Notes: generated by a model not told the origin, from the letters alone. DNA of 34,766 nucleotides from a gamma proteobacterium endosymbiont of Lamellibrachia anaximandri (GCA_016756835.1 JAESPE010000037.1:1-34766); one strand, 5' to 3'; shown: positions 17,199 to 26,340, counted from the stretch's first letter. A program made the numbers and translations.

Positions 17199-17708
17199 TT
17201 AGGTGCCGGCACCACCCCTGGTTACCTTGCCGTTAGCATCCACAGTATATGTGACGGCGTTTCCAGCAGGTATGCCGGAGCTATCGCCCGCAGGGTCATA
17301 CTCAGGCAGGTCGAGGGTTACAGTAAATAAGGCCCCGGCTCCTGCAACAACGACGCCGATGATGCCATCAGCGTCAACTGCAGCAGCAGCAAAAATGTTG
17401 GTGGCTGCGCCGGGTGCTTGGTTGCCATCTGGATTCAACACATTGCCTACCCAGTCGGCCATAGCGCCAGTTGCAGCGCCATCCAAGTCGTAAAGATAGT
17501 CGCCGCCACGGGCCAGAACGGCCTGACGTTTTGCCATCTCTGACTTGATGACATTGATGCCTTCTTCAAACGCTGTGTTGACGCGGGTAACGTTCGCTTC
17601 AGTGATGTATCCGTTATAAGCCGGAATCGCAATGGCGGCCAGGATGGCGATGATCGCGACAACGATCATCAGCTCGATTAAGGTAAAACCTGATTGATGT
17701 TTCTTCAT
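17199..17708 (-). CDS. pilA: Type IV pilin without cysteines, PilA-like
   Basis: The 169-residue prepilin has leader MKKHQSG, cleavage before [20 protein letters not shown] and Glu at +5. The hydrophobic helix continues into [16 protein letters not shown]. The head is Ala/Gly/Asp-rich with no cysteine anywhere, so the D-loop disulfide of classical PilA is absent. It has its own terminator 39 bases downstream and a sigma-54-type promoter about 95 bases upstream, next to pilSR. This makes it the best candidate for the main pilin controlled by PilR. The gene symbol is given by context; sequence alone cannot say which of the two pilins forms the fibre. Confidence 0.9.
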   Translation of the reverse strand: MKKHQSGFTLIELMIVVAIIAILAAIAIPAYNGYITEANVTRVNTAFEEGINVIKSEMAKRQAVLARGGDYLYDLDGAATGAMADWVGNVLNPDGNQAPGAATNIFAAAAVDADGIIGVVVAGAGALFTVTLDLPEYDPAGDSSGIPAGNAVTYTVDANGKVTRGGAGT

Positions 17709-17803
17709 TAGTCTCGTGCCTCATGTGCTTGGTTGGTGCCCGTTGTATCGGTCACTGCGTTTGAAACTTGAATTCGACAATATCGAATTGGTTGCTCTGA
17801 TAT

Positions 17804-17819
17804 CGCAGGCTTCGTGCCA
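17804..17819 (-). promoter_or_regulatory. Sigma-54 (RpoN) promoter of the first pilin gene
   Basis: On the minus strand the sequence TGGCACGAAGCCTGCG fits the -24/-12 consensus TGGCACGNNNNTTGCW. GG and GC have the correct spacing, and only the first T of TTGC and the final W differ. The start point would be near 17793, about 85 bases before the pilin ATG. The sigma-54 activator PilR is encoded next to it. Confidence 0.8.
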
Positions 17820-17968
17820 TACATTGCGGAACTGCGGCGCATTTTAGCGGAGGTCGGGCTAACTTTTTGAAAAACAACAGTTATTCAGGCGATTTATTGT
17901 CTGATATTGGTGTTGGAAAGAATTAAATTGCCGGCAATATCTGTGCCGCCCCGTACCCTGAGCGTCAG

Positions 17969-17991
17969 AATGTGACAATTTTTGTCACATT
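17969..17991. promoter_or_regulatory. 23-bp perfect palindrome, candidate upstream activator site
   Basis: AATGTGACAA and TTGTCACATT flank TTT. The centre is about 187 bases upstream of the predicted sigma-54 start point, a usual distance for an enhancer-binding protein. It contains TGTC half-sites like those reported for Pseudomonas PilR. The function is inferred from position only. Confidence 0.5.
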
Positions 17992-18093
17992 GGGGGATAG
18001 AGGGGATTGTGTTGTGGTTAATCTCAGGCGTTAAACGATTTTTAGGTTAAAGGCTGGCAAATCGAAGATTTGCCTGGATCTTGTATCAAACTT

Positions 18094-18183
18094 GTAGGCC
18101 CGATCAAGCATAGCGGATCGGGCATCCAGTCTTTGGCAGTACGTTCCAGGTTGCCGGTTCCACTACGCTTGAACCCGGCCTAC
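18094..18183. repeat. REP pair (BIME-like), copy 4
   Basis: The forward unit 18094-18123 has the GATC-type stem (CCCGATC/GATCGGG). The inverted unit 18153-18183 has the GGTTC-type stem (GCCGGTTCCACTACGC...GAACCCGGCCTAC). It lies between the pilin promoter region and the pilR stop. A short heptamer remnant (AGGTTAAAGGCT) lies about 40 bases away, at 18044-18055. Confidence 0.85.
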
Positions 18184-18257
18184 GCTTTTTTGGTCACAAA
18201 GGGCAGTAGCGACAGCGTTCGGCTTATCCGGTGGCATGCCTCCTTTAACCTTCTTTT

Positions 18258-19598
18258 TCAGTCAATCCCGAGCTTCTCCAGCCGATACCGCAGGGAACGC
18301 AGGCTCATGCCGAGTCTCTTTGCTGCGGCGGTACGATTCCAGTGTGTCTCTTCCAGCGCCTTTACAATCGCCTGGCGTTCGATATCACCGAGCATATCGC
18401 CCAGAGGTTGATCGGATTTGACATTTTTGTGATCCAGCGGTGTTTCCGGCAGCAGCAGGTCATTCGCCGCCAATGTGTTGTCTTCGCACAGGGTGGTGGC
18501 CCGCTCCAGAATGTTCTCCAGTTCCCGCACATTGCCGGGGAATGGGTAGGCCTTGAGCCTGTCGAGGGCGTTGTTGAGTAGTTTGGGTTTTGTGCCTTTG
18601 CCGCCGAGTCGTTCGAGGATCTTATCCGCCAGCAGCGGGATATCTCCTGAGCGTTCACGAAGCGGTGGGATGGTCAGTTCGATGACATTGATGCGGTAGA
18701 AGAGGTCCTGGCGGAATTCGCCCAGCTTTACCCGTTCGGCCAGATCCTTGTGGGTGGCGCTGATGATACGGATATCCACCGGGATCTCCCGGTGTCCACC
18801 AACGGGGCGTACCCGTTTCTCCTGTATGGCGCGCAATAGTTTGACCTGCATTGAAAGCGGCAGGTCGGCCACTTCATCGAGAAAGAGGGTGCCGCCGTCC
18901 GCTACCTGAAACAGCCCTTCATGATCCGTTGTGGCGCCGGTGAAACTCCCTTTGACGTGGCCGAACAGTTCGCTTTCCATCAGTTCACGGGGAATGGCGC
19001 CGCAGTTGACGGCCACGAAATTCTGCTCTGACCTCGGTCCTTGGGCGTGGATCTGGCGGGCTGCCAGCTCCTTGCCGGTTCCCGACTCCCCGCTGAGGTA
19101 TACAGGTGCCTGGCTGCGGGCCAGTTTGGCGATCAAATGGCGGATGCGATCCATTGCCTCAGATGTGCCCAGCAGGGGGCTGGCTGAGGTGACCTTGCCG
19201 GCACTCTCTTTTGCGGGTACAGGATCGGCCCGCTTTAGGTTGAGTGCCTTTTCCACCAGTTTGCGCAGTACATCCAGATCCACCGGCTTGGAGACAAAAT
19301 CGAAGGCCCCCGCCTTGAGGGCCTCCACCGCTGATTCCATATTGCCGTGGGCGGTGATCATGGCAACGGGAGTCTGCGGATAGGTTTCATTGATGTGTCG
19401 GACCAGCTCGATGCCGTTCCCGTCCGGCAGCCGCATGTCGCTAAGGCAGAGGTCGAAGGTGTTTTGCGTCAGCAGTTCGCGAGCGTCTCCCAGGGTGAGG
19501 GCGGAGCGGGTATCTATGCCCATGCGCATCAGGGTGATCTCCAACAGTTCGCAGATGTCGGGTTCGTCATCCACTATCAGCGTCAATGGTTGAGTCAT
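18258..19598 (-). CDS. pilR: Sigma-54-dependent response regulator PilR
   Basis: PilR is an NtrC-family activator of pilin transcription. The 446-residue protein has a receiver domain with acidic pocket DDEP at 10-13, phospho-acceptor in LSDMRLPDGNG near 54, and FVSKPVDL. The AAA+ domain has Walker A GESGTGKE near 170, the sigma-54 contact loop GSFTGA (a Ser form of GAFTGA), and Walker B GGTLFLDEVADLP. The Fis-type C-terminal helix-turn-helix is NRTAAAKRLGMSLRSLRYRLEKLGI. It overlaps the pilS stop by 4 bases (ATGA), so the two are translationally coupled. The sigma-54 promoter and palindrome in the next spacer are its likely targets. Confidence 0.97.
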   Translation of the reverse strand: MTQPLTLIVDDEPDICELLEITLMRMGIDTRSALTLGDARELLTQNTFDLCLSDMRLPDGNGIELVRHINETYPQTPVAMITAHGNMESAVEALKAGAFDFVSKPVDLDVLRKLVEKALNLKRADPVPAKESAGKVTSASPLLGTSEAMDRIRHLIAKLARSQAPVYLSGESGTGKELAARQIHAQGPRSEQNFVAVNCGAIPRELMESELFGHVKGSFTGATTDHEGLFQVADGGTLFLDEVADLPLSMQVKLLRAIQEKRVRPVGGHREIPVDIRIISATHKDLAERVKLGEFRQDLFYRINVIELTIPPLRERSGDIPLLADKILERLGGKGTKPKLLNNALDRLKAYPFPGNVRELENILERATTLCEDNTLAANDLLLPETPLDHKNVKSDQPLGDMLGDIERQAIVKALEETHWNRTAAAKRLGMSLRSLRYRLEKLGID

Positions 19599-21241
19599 GC
19601 CTGGGTGACCTCTTCGGCCGGGTTGTCGAATATAAGACGGAAGCAGCTGCCCCCGGTGGGGCCTGGAATATACTCCAGACGAATCTGGTTGTTCTCGCTC
19701 AACTCCCTTGCGATGTAAAGTCCCAGCCCGGTGCCGCTGTTATGGGTGGTGTAGAAGGGTTCGAATATCTGCTTCGCCACATCCGGGGGAATGCCCGGAC
19801 CGTTGTCGATGATATCCACAAAGGGAGTATCCAGTTCCGGCACCCGCCCCCCGACGATGGTGACCTTCAGTGCAACGCGTTCCTGCGAGTGTTGCAGGGC
19901 ATTATTGCAGAGGTTGGTAACAATCTGTCGCAGCTGCTCTGGGTCGGCCTGGATCTGGGTCTCTTGCGGCTCTATCTGCAGACTGAATATATCACTGCCG
20001 AACCCCTGATTTCTGACCAGCTCTGCTATTATCTCCTCGAACCAGCTGTGCAGATTGAATTTAGCCCACTCTCCAGGTTTGTGCCGGGAGAGTTGCAGAA
20101 CGTTTTCGATCACCTGATTGACCCGTCCGGAGTTGACCTTGATGATCTCGATCAGGCGTTGGTCGGCTTTATCCAGATTGGGTGACTCGCTGAATAGTTG
20201 ATTGGCGTGGCTGATGGCCCCGAGAGGGTTGCGGATTTCATGCGCAATGCTGGCGGTGAGCCGGCCCAGGGAAGCGAGTTTGAGATGCTGCGCTTCGAGT
20301 AGAATCCTGGATGTGTCCTCCAGAAACACCAGAACACCACCCAGATTGCCTCTGCCGAGTGCATTGAAACGGGGTCTCAGCTCCTTCCCCCTTGGAATGG
20401 CGCGAAACGGAGGACAGTCGCAACGGCGGGTGCGTTTCCACTCCACCAGCATCTCAGCCAGTTCGGGTGAGGCGGCTCCCAGGCGGTTGCCGGGTTGGGC
20501 ATCGGGCATGCCGAGCAGCCGCCAGGCGGGTTCGTTCATCAGCAGAATCTTTCCCTGGTCGTCAATGACCAAAACACCGGTTTGCATATGCTGGATGACA
20601 TAGTCGTTGAGACGGGCCATATTTTCCAGATCGTGGGCGCGATGGTGGGCCAGTTCTTCACTCTCTCTGGCGCGTTTGGAGAGAACATGGGTGAGCAGCG
20701 CCAGGGCGAAGAAGACCGCGCCAAGGAATCCGGCTTGGGTAAAAAGGGCAGGAAAACTGCCGGTGAGTTCGGCATAGATCTGTTCCGCTATCACCAGCAG
20801 CGATGCAAGAGAGGCAAACAGCAGCGCGGCCCGGCCCCCTGTCATCACGGCGCCGCCGGTTATGGAGATGGCGATCAGCATGCCCAGCCCACTCTCCAGT
20901 CCGCCGCTGGCGTGCATCAGCAGGGTGATCGCCAGGATATCGATGAAGATCATCATGTGGGCCTGCTGCTCCACCTCAGGAGAGCGCCAGTACCAGAAGA
21001 TGCCGCTGGCCAGCACCAGGCCCAGATAGATGGTGGCGACAAAGGCGAACAACTCCGGTGCAAACTGTCCCAGAAAGCCGGGGCCTGTGCCGGTAAAAAA
21101 GAAGAATGGCAGGGAGAGCGAGAGGGTAAGCCGGTAGAGCAGGAACAGGCGCAGGACATTCCAGGTCTGGAGGTTTTTCGTGTCTGCGTCGACGGGGTCG
21201 GGTTGCAGTGTGTCGAGCAGAGACTCAAACCATCCTTGCAT
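19595..21241 (-). CDS. pilS: Membrane sensor histidine kinase PilS
   Basis: PilS is the sensor partner of PilR. The 548-residue protein starts MQGWFESLLDTLQPDPVD. Six hydrophobic segments in the first ~200 residues match the PilS membrane sensor. A PAS-like domain follows (NDYVIQHMQTGVLVIDDQGKILL). The HisKA domain holds the His in SIAHEIRNPLGAISHANQ, and the ATPase domain has the N box NLCNNALQH, G1 DNGPGIP and G2 GTGLGLYIARE. The ATG at 21241 was chosen over a longer frame because it gives the standard N-terminus and lies 17 bases after the preceding gene. Coupled to pilR by an ATGA overlap. Confidence 0.96.
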   Translation of the reverse strand: MQGWFESLLDTLQPDPVDADTKNLQTWNVLRLFLLYRLTLSLSLPFFFFTGTGPGFLGQFAPELFAFVATIYLGLVLASGIFWYWRSPEVEQQAHMMIFIDILAITLLMHASGGLESGLGMLIAISITGGAVMTGGRAALLFASLASLLVIAEQIYAELTGSFPALFTQAGFLGAVFFALALLTHVLSKRARESEELAHHRAHDLENMARLNDYVIQHMQTGVLVIDDQGKILLMNEPAWRLLGMPDAQPGNRLGAASPELAEMLVEWKRTRRCDCPPFRAIPRGKELRPRFNALGRGNLGGVLVFLEDTSRILLEAQHLKLASLGRLTASIAHEIRNPLGAISHANQLFSESPNLDKADQRLIEIIKVNSGRVNQVIENVLQLSRHKPGEWAKFNLHSWFEEIIAELVRNQGFGSDIFSLQIEPQETQIQADPEQLRQIVTNLCNNALQHSQERVALKVTIVGGRVPELDTPFVDIIDNGPGIPPDVAKQIFEPFYTTHNSGTGLGLYIARELSENNQIRLEYIPGPTGGSCFRLIFDNPAEEVTQA

Positions 21242-21258
21242 GAGGCGTGATCTCCAGA

Positions 21259-21492
21259 CTAACTCTGTTTCCGGGCGGCATCCCGGTGTTCGGCGTTGCA
21301 GAAGTGGTCTTCCCCGTCCCTGATGGCCTCCTCTTTCGGCAGATGTAAGCCGCAGTATTTGCACTGCACGCTGTTGACCGACTTTTGTGAGGATGTGGTC
21401 TTGGGTTTTGTCAGGCGTTGGCGCAGCAGATGGCGGACAATCAGGTAGCCTACCCAGATCGCAGCAGCCAGAAGTAAGTAACGAAATCCCAT
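21259..21492 (-). CDS. Small PP0621-family membrane-anchored protein with a Cys/His zinc-like motif
   Basis: A 77-residue protein with one N-terminal membrane segment (MGFRYLLLAAAIWVGYLIVRHLL), a short basic linker, and a C-terminal motif CKYCGLHLPKEEAI...HFCNAEHRD resembling a treble-clef zinc site. This matches the PP0621 family, which is often encoded just upstream of pilS in pseudomonads and relatives. The function is unknown. It is 17 bases from pilS in the same direction, so it may be cotranscribed with pilSR. It is divergent from nadE across 74 bases that must hold both promoters. Confidence 0.85.
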   Translation of the reverse strand: MGFRYLLLAAAIWVGYLIVRHLLRQRLTKPKTTSSQKSVNSVQCKYCGLHLPKEEAIRDGEDHFCNAEHRDAARKQS

Positions 21493-21566
21493 ATGAGTTA
21501 TTTAGTCCGCGAGTGGTTTTTGGAATAATACCATCAATCTTAAAGTTTAAGCTGATCGAGGATCTT

Positions 21567-23168
21567 GTGAATCTGCGTATTCTGATTGCCCAGCACAATC
21601 TGCTGGTGGGGGATATCGAGGGCAATGCCCGGCGCGTCATCGATGTGGCGCTAAAGGCCCGTGATCAGGCGGATGTGATTGTCTTTCCAGAGCTGACTTT
21701 GACCGGTTACCCGCCGGAAGACCTGCTGCTGCGGGCGGATTTTATCGACCGGGTGGAGGTTGCGGTTGAACGGATTCGCAGAGAGGTCAGTGGTATCTGC
21801 CTGGTGGTGGGTTATCCAAAACGCGCTGACGGGGCCCTCTATAACGTGGCGGGGGTAGTGCACGATGGGAAAGTGGTCGTCGAATATCGCAAGCAACAGC
21901 TGCCAAACTACAGTGTGTTTGATGAGAAGCGCTATTTTGCCTCGGGTTGTGAGAGCGGACTCTTCAGTGTCAATGGCATCAAGATTGGTCTTACGGTCTG
22001 TGAGGACGTCTGGGAATCAGCCCCCATTGCCCAAGCCTGCGAAGCCGGCGCGCAACTGATGCTGAACCTGAATGCCTCACCCTACCATACCGGAAAGGCG
22101 CCGGAGCGGGAGGCGTTGATACAGCAGCGGGCAAAGGAAAACGCGGTCCCGATCATCTATGCGAATCTGGTAGGAGGGCAGGATGAACTGGTTTTCGACG
22201 GTGGCTCCTTTGTGGTGGACGCAGAGGGGAACCTGACGCAGCGGCTGCCCTTTTTTGAGGAGGCTGAGGTTCTCAGTGAGTGGCGTATCGGTGCTCACCC
22301 CGAACCGGTGGCGGCTGATGTGTCCAGGATTCCGGAGGAAGCGGAAGCGGTCTACCGGGCGTTGGTGCTGGGCACCCGTGACTATGTTTTGAAGAACGGT
22401 TTTAACGGCGCCATTCTCGGACTCTCCGGCGGAATCGATTCCGCGCTCACCCTGGCGGTGGCGGTCGACGCATTGGGGGGCGATCAGGTCGAAGTGGTGA
22501 TGATGCCCTCCCGCTATACTGCGCAGATGAGCAATGAGGATGCGGTGGAAGAGGCGGAGATTCTGGGCGTCGAACACCGTTCCATTCCGATCGCACCGGC
22601 CTTCAACGCCTTTGTCGACATGCTATCTGAAACCTTCTCGGATTGTTCGACGGATGTGACCGAAGAGAATATCCAGGCGCGTTGCCGCGGCATTATTCTG
22701 ATGGCGATCAGCAACAAGAAAGGACGCATTCTGCTTACCACCGGCAATAAGAGCGAAATGGCGGTGGGTTACGCCACGCTTTATGGTGATATGGCAGGTG
22801 GGTTCGCCCCGATCAAGGATGTGCCCAAGACGCTGATCTACCGGCTTTGCGAATATCGCAACACCCTCTCCCAGGTGATACCTCAAAGGGTGATGGATCG
22901 ACCGCCATCCGCTGAGTTGGCGCCGGACCAGAAAGACAGTGACTCCCTGCCGTCCTACGATGTGCTGGATTCGATCCTGGAGCGCTATGTGGAGCGGGAT
23001 CAGAGTGCCGGGGAGATTATTGCCGCCGGCTTTGACGCTGAGACCGTAGAACGTGTGGTGAGACTGGTAAACCGTAATGAATATAAGCGGCGCCAGGCTC
23101 CGCCGGGGGTTAAGATTACCCGCCGTGCCTTTGGTCGGGACCGGCGCTATCCACTGACCGGGAGTTGA
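21567..23168 (+). CDS. nadE: Glutamine-dependent NAD+ synthetase
   Basis: NadE amidates deamido-NAD to NAD, taking ammonia from glutamine through its own nitrilase domain. The 533 residues show the nitrilase triad: Glu42 (FPELTLTGYPPEDLL), Lys109 (YRKQQLPNYSVFDEKRYF) and Cys145 (VCEDVWES). The synthetase domain follows with the PP-loop LGLSGGIDSALTLAVAVDALG near 285 and GNKSEMAVGYATLYGDMAGG. The start is a GTG at 21567 preceded by GAGG with 5-base spacing and giving MNLRILIAQHNLLVGDI. A longer open frame upstream would run through the opposite gene and is not real. It precedes a PII gene, a fitting nitrogen-related neighbour. Confidence 0.97.
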   Translation: MNLRILIAQHNLLVGDIEGNARRVIDVALKARDQADVIVFPELTLTGYPPEDLLLRADFIDRVEVAVERIRREVSGICLVVGYPKRADGALYNVAGVVHDGKVVVEYRKQQLPNYSVFDEKRYFASGCESGLFSVNGIKIGLTVCEDVWESAPIAQACEAGAQLMLNLNASPYHTGKAPEREALIQQRAKENAVPIIYANLVGGQDELVFDGGSFVVDAEGNLTQRLPFFEEAEVLSEWRIGAHPEPVAADVSRIPEEAEAVYRALVLGTRDYVLKNGFNGAILGLSGGIDSALTLAVAVDALGGDQVEVVMMPSRYTAQMSNEDAVEEAEILGVEHRSIPIAPAFNAFVDMLSETFSDCSTDVTEENIQARCRGIILMAISNKKGRILLTTGNKSEMAVGYATLYGDMAGGFAPIKDVPKTLIYRLCEYRNTLSQVIPQRVMDRPPSAELAPDQKDSDSLPSYDVLDSILERYVERDQSAGEIIAAGFDAETVERVVRLVNRNEYKRRQAPPGVKITRRAFGRDRRYPLTGS

Positions 23169-23268
23169 GTGGTTTAAGCGTATATCCAGCATCCAACCCG
23201 CAGCGATAAAAGTGGAATGCAGGTTTCCGAACGGGTTCTATCTACATTCCAGAGGGAAAAGTCGCTAA

Positions 23269-23670
<402 letters not shown>

Positions 23671-23677
23671 ATTTTGT

Positions 23678-23719
23678 CGTTTTCAGCCGGAAGAGGCACG
23701 GGGCCTCTTCCTGAAAACG
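23678..23719. terminator. Long hairpin between convergent glnB and bamD
   Basis: CGTTTTCAG...GGAAGAGGC pairs with GGCCTCTTCC...GAAAACG across an ACGG loop. It begins 8 bases after the glnB stop and ends 2 bases before the bamD stop codon on the other strand. Its symmetry lets it serve both convergent genes. A classic T-tract is lacking. Confidence 0.6.
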
Positions 23720-23720
23720 G

Positions 23721-24539
23721 TTAGTTTTTATCCAGTTCGAAGAAGTTCCAGATCGTCTCGGTCAGGCTTTCGTCGTCGTCCTGGCCGGGTACGTCAAAAG
23801 TACCTTTCTGTTGGTTGAGCGTCAGGACTCGTTTGGCGTCGTTTGCCAGATCTTCCATCTCCAGCCGGGTATAAGCCTCAACCATGATCTCCAGCGCCTC
23901 CTGAATCGCGGTGCTGCGTTGGAAGTTGGCTACCACGCGGTTGGCCCGGTTGGCTGCGGCCAGATAGGCATCCCGTTTCATATAGTACCTGGCGACGTGT
24001 ATCTGGTATTTGGCAAGGTTGTTGCGAAGATAGCGCATGCGCTGGCGGGCGTCATCGGCGTACTTGCTGCCCGGGTAGAGCAACAGGAGCTGCTCGAAAT
24101 CCTTGAATGACTCCAGCGCCGCCCCCGGATCCCGCTGTGATGGATCGGACGGTATAAAACGGCTGGTGAAACTGTGGTCGCGGTTATAGTTTGTCAGACC
24201 TTTCAGGTAGTAGGCGTAATCCACGTAAGGGTTCTGGGGGTGCAGTTTGATAAACCGGTCGGCTGCTGCGGTAACGGAATCCGGCTCATTGTTTTTGTAA
24301 TAGGCGTAGATGATGTCGAGCTGTGATTGAGTGGCGAAACGGCCAAACGGGAAGCGGGCTTCCAGCCCTTCGTAATATTTGATTGCCTGATCATAGTCCG
24401 AGTCCCGCATCGCCTCCTTGGCTTCAGAGTAGAATTGGCTTGCGCTCCAGTCCTTGGTCTGGTCGATCTGCTCGGGCAGCAGAGAGCATCCGGAAGTGAA
24501 CAGGAAAGTAAGAATCCAGAGAAAACGAAAAGTATGCAT
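23721..24539 (-). CDS. bamD: Outer-membrane assembly lipoprotein BamD
   Basis: BamD is the essential lipoprotein of the BAM complex that inserts beta-barrel proteins in the outer membrane. The 272 residues start with a signal peptide ending in the lipobox-like FTSGC (Cys18). TPR-like helices follow, with ARFPFGRFATQSQLDIIYAYYKN near 61 and HPQNPYVDYAYYLKGLTNYNRD. RDPGAALESFKDFEQLL and YQIHVARYYMKRDAY are also family markers. It is slightly longer than E. coli BamD (245) because of an acidic C-terminal tail. It is divergent from rluD-pgeF, a conserved gammaproteobacterial arrangement. Confidence 0.96.
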   Translation of the reverse strand: MHTFRFLWILTFLFTSGCSLLPEQIDQTKDWSASQFYSEAKEAMRDSDYDQAIKYYEGLEARFPFGRFATQSQLDIIYAYYKNNEPDSVTAAADRFIKLHPQNPYVDYAYYLKGLTNYNRDHSFTSRFIPSDPSQRDPGAALESFKDFEQLLLLYPGSKYADDARQRMRYLRNNLAKYQIHVARYYMKRDAYLAAANRANRVVANFQRSTAIQEALEIMVEAYTRLEMEDLANDAKRVLTLNQQKGTFDVPGQDDDESLTETIWNFFELDKN

Positions 24540-24606
24540 CTATCGGGAATCGGTAAATTGGGACATTTGAAATCCCGGCAGTATAGCGGAAAGCGTGGGG
24601 CAACGC

Positions 24607-25590
24607 ATGGCCAAGTCTGACAGCGCGGGGACGGGAGAGGCGGTGGAGCGGCTGATTGCGCAAGTCGGTGCAGATCAGGCGGGCAAGCGGCTGGATCAGG
24701 TGGTGGCGTCGCTGTTTTCCGACTATTCGCGCAGCCGTCTGCAGCGTTGGATCAAGGATGGACGGGTGCTGCTGGATGGGAAACCCTGCCGCAGCAAAGA
24801 CAAGGTCTGGGGCGGTGAACAGGTGTCATTGGAACCGGTGTTGGAGACGGAGGTCGTCTCCCGGCCCCAGGCGATCCCGCTGGAGATCCTCTTCGAGGAT
24901 GAGAGTCTGCTGGTGATCAACAAACCAGTGGACATGGTGGTGCATCCGGCAGTAGGCAATCCCGACGGGACGTTGCTGAATGCCCTGCTGTACCACCATC
25001 CGGACCTGAACCAGATACCCCGGGCCGGCATAGTGCATCGTCTCGACAAGTCGACCAGTGGCCTCCTGGTGGTGGCGAAGACGCTGCAGGCGCAGACCTC
25101 CCTGGTGGGACAGCTGCAGGAGAGAAGTGTCAAGCGGGAGTATGTGGCGGTCGCCCAGGGTGTGATGACCGCAGGGGGCAAGGTGGACGCACCCATCGGT
25201 CGTCATCCTGTCCACCGCACCCGCATGGCGGTGCATCCCTCAGGTAAGACGGCGGTGACCCACTACCGGGTGGAGGCGCATTATCGGGCTCACACGCTGC
25301 TGCGAATCAATCTGGAGACCGGGCGCACCCACCAGATTCGCGTACACATGGCCCATATTCACCACCCGCTGTTGGGTGATCCTGACTACGGCGGCAGGCT
25401 GCGTTTGCCAGCCGGTGCTTCTCCCGGCTTGGTGACGGTACTGCAATCCTTCAGGCATCAGGCGTTGCACGCGCGGCGGTTGGGGCTGATACATCCGGCC
25501 AGCGGCGAGGAGATGGCATGGGAAGCAACCTTGCCGGAGGATATGCAGCAGTTGCTGGATGAATTGGAGAGAGACAGCGCGGCTTTATGA
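24607..25590 (+). CDS. rluD: 23S rRNA pseudouridine synthase RluD
   Basis: RluD makes the pseudouridines at 1911, 1915 and 1917 in helix 69 of 23S rRNA. The 327-residue protein has an N-terminal S4 RNA-binding domain (AGKRLDQVVASLFSDYSRSRLQRWIKDGRV). The catalytic domain follows with Asp147 in HRLDKSTSGLLVVAK, and later RTHQIRVHMAHIHHPLLGDPDYGG. The ATG at 24607 with GGGG six bases before it was preferred to the GTG at 24595. Its last four bases overlap the pgeF start (ATGA). The rluD-pgeF pair divergent from bamD is conserved, supporting RluD over RluC or RluA. Confidence 0.95.
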   Translation: MAKSDSAGTGEAVERLIAQVGADQAGKRLDQVVASLFSDYSRSRLQRWIKDGRVLLDGKPCRSKDKVWGGEQVSLEPVLETEVVSRPQAIPLEILFEDESLLVINKPVDMVVHPAVGNPDGTLLNALLYHHPDLNQIPRAGIVHRLDKSTSGLLVVAKTLQAQTSLVGQLQERSVKREYVAVAQGVMTAGGKVDAPIGRHPVHRTRMAVHPSGKTAVTHYRVEAHYRAHTLLRINLETGRTHQIRVHMAHIHHPLLGDPDYGGRLRLPAGASPGLVTVLQSFRHQALHARRLGLIHPASGEEMAWEATLPEDMQQLLDELERDSAAL

Positions 25591-26321
25591 ATATCATCCA
25601 CCCCGATTGGCCTGCACCGAGCCGGGTGAAGGCGGCGATGACCACCCGTATCGGCGGAGTTAGCCGAGGTCAATATTCAAGCCTGAATCTTGGTGCCCAT
25701 GTCGGGGATGACCCCGTGGACGTCACGCAAAATCGGGCGCTCTTGCAATCCGCATTGAAACTTCCTGGGGAACCACTTTGGCTGCAGCAGGTACATGGCT
25801 GTGATGTGGTTGACCGTGAGCAGGCATCTGCCGGGTGTGAGGCGGATGCGATATGCGCCACGACGCCCGGACAGGTCTGTGCCGTACTCACCGCCGACTG
25901 CCTGCCTCTGCTGCTCTGCGACCGCTTAGGAGCACGAGTATGCGCTGTTCATGCAGGCTGGCGTGGTTTGGCCGGTGGTGTGATCGAGGCGGCGCTGCGG
26001 CGGTTTGATTGTCCGGGGGACGAGGTGCTTGCCTGGCTGGGTCCGGCGATTGGGCCGGAAAAATTCGAGGTGGGGGAGGAGGTGCGCAAGAGATTCGTGG
26101 ATCAGAATCCCGAGGCTGAAGTCGCGTTTCGTCCGGCATCCAGCGATCACTGGATGGCGGATATTTATCTCCTGGCCCGGCAGCGTCTGGCGCAGTGCTC
26201 TGTAGGTTTCGTGGGGGGTGGGCAATACTGTACAGTTAGCGATCCGAAACGCTTTTTCTCCTATCGACGCGATGGGATGACAGGCCGTTTGGCTTCATTG
26301 ATCTGGATTGATCCAGACTGA
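25587..26321 (+). CDS. pgeF: Multicopper-oxidase-like / purine nucleoside phosphorylase YfiH family
   Basis: YfiH (PgeF) proteins have been linked to peptidoglycan editing and to phosphorolysis of purine nucleosides. The 244 residues contain MTTRIGGVSRGQYSSLNLG near 18, QQVHG near 67, LTADCLPLLLCD near 100, and VCAVHAGWRGLAGGVIEAA with the metal-binding His. GPAIGPEKFEVG follows. The C-terminal FSYRRDGMTGRLASLIWI is a family mark. It overlaps rluD by 4 bases, so it is translationally coupled. Confidence 0.95.
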   Translation: MNIIHPDWPAPSRVKAAMTTRIGGVSRGQYSSLNLGAHVGDDPVDVTQNRALLQSALKLPGEPLWLQQVHGCDVVDREQASAGCEADAICATTPGQVCAVLTADCLPLLLCDRLGARVCAVHAGWRGLAGGVIEAALRRFDCPGDEVLAWLGPAIGPEKFEVGEEVRKRFVDQNPEAEVAFRPASSDHWMADIYLLARQRLAQCSVGFVGGGQYCTVSDPKRFFSYRRDGMTGRLASLIWIDPD

Positions 26322-26340
26322 CAAGAGAGGAAAGATCCTG

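Noticed and set aside
17969-17991. CRP/FNR site
   Set aside because: The TGTGA and TCACA halves are 9 bases apart, not the 6 that CRP needs.
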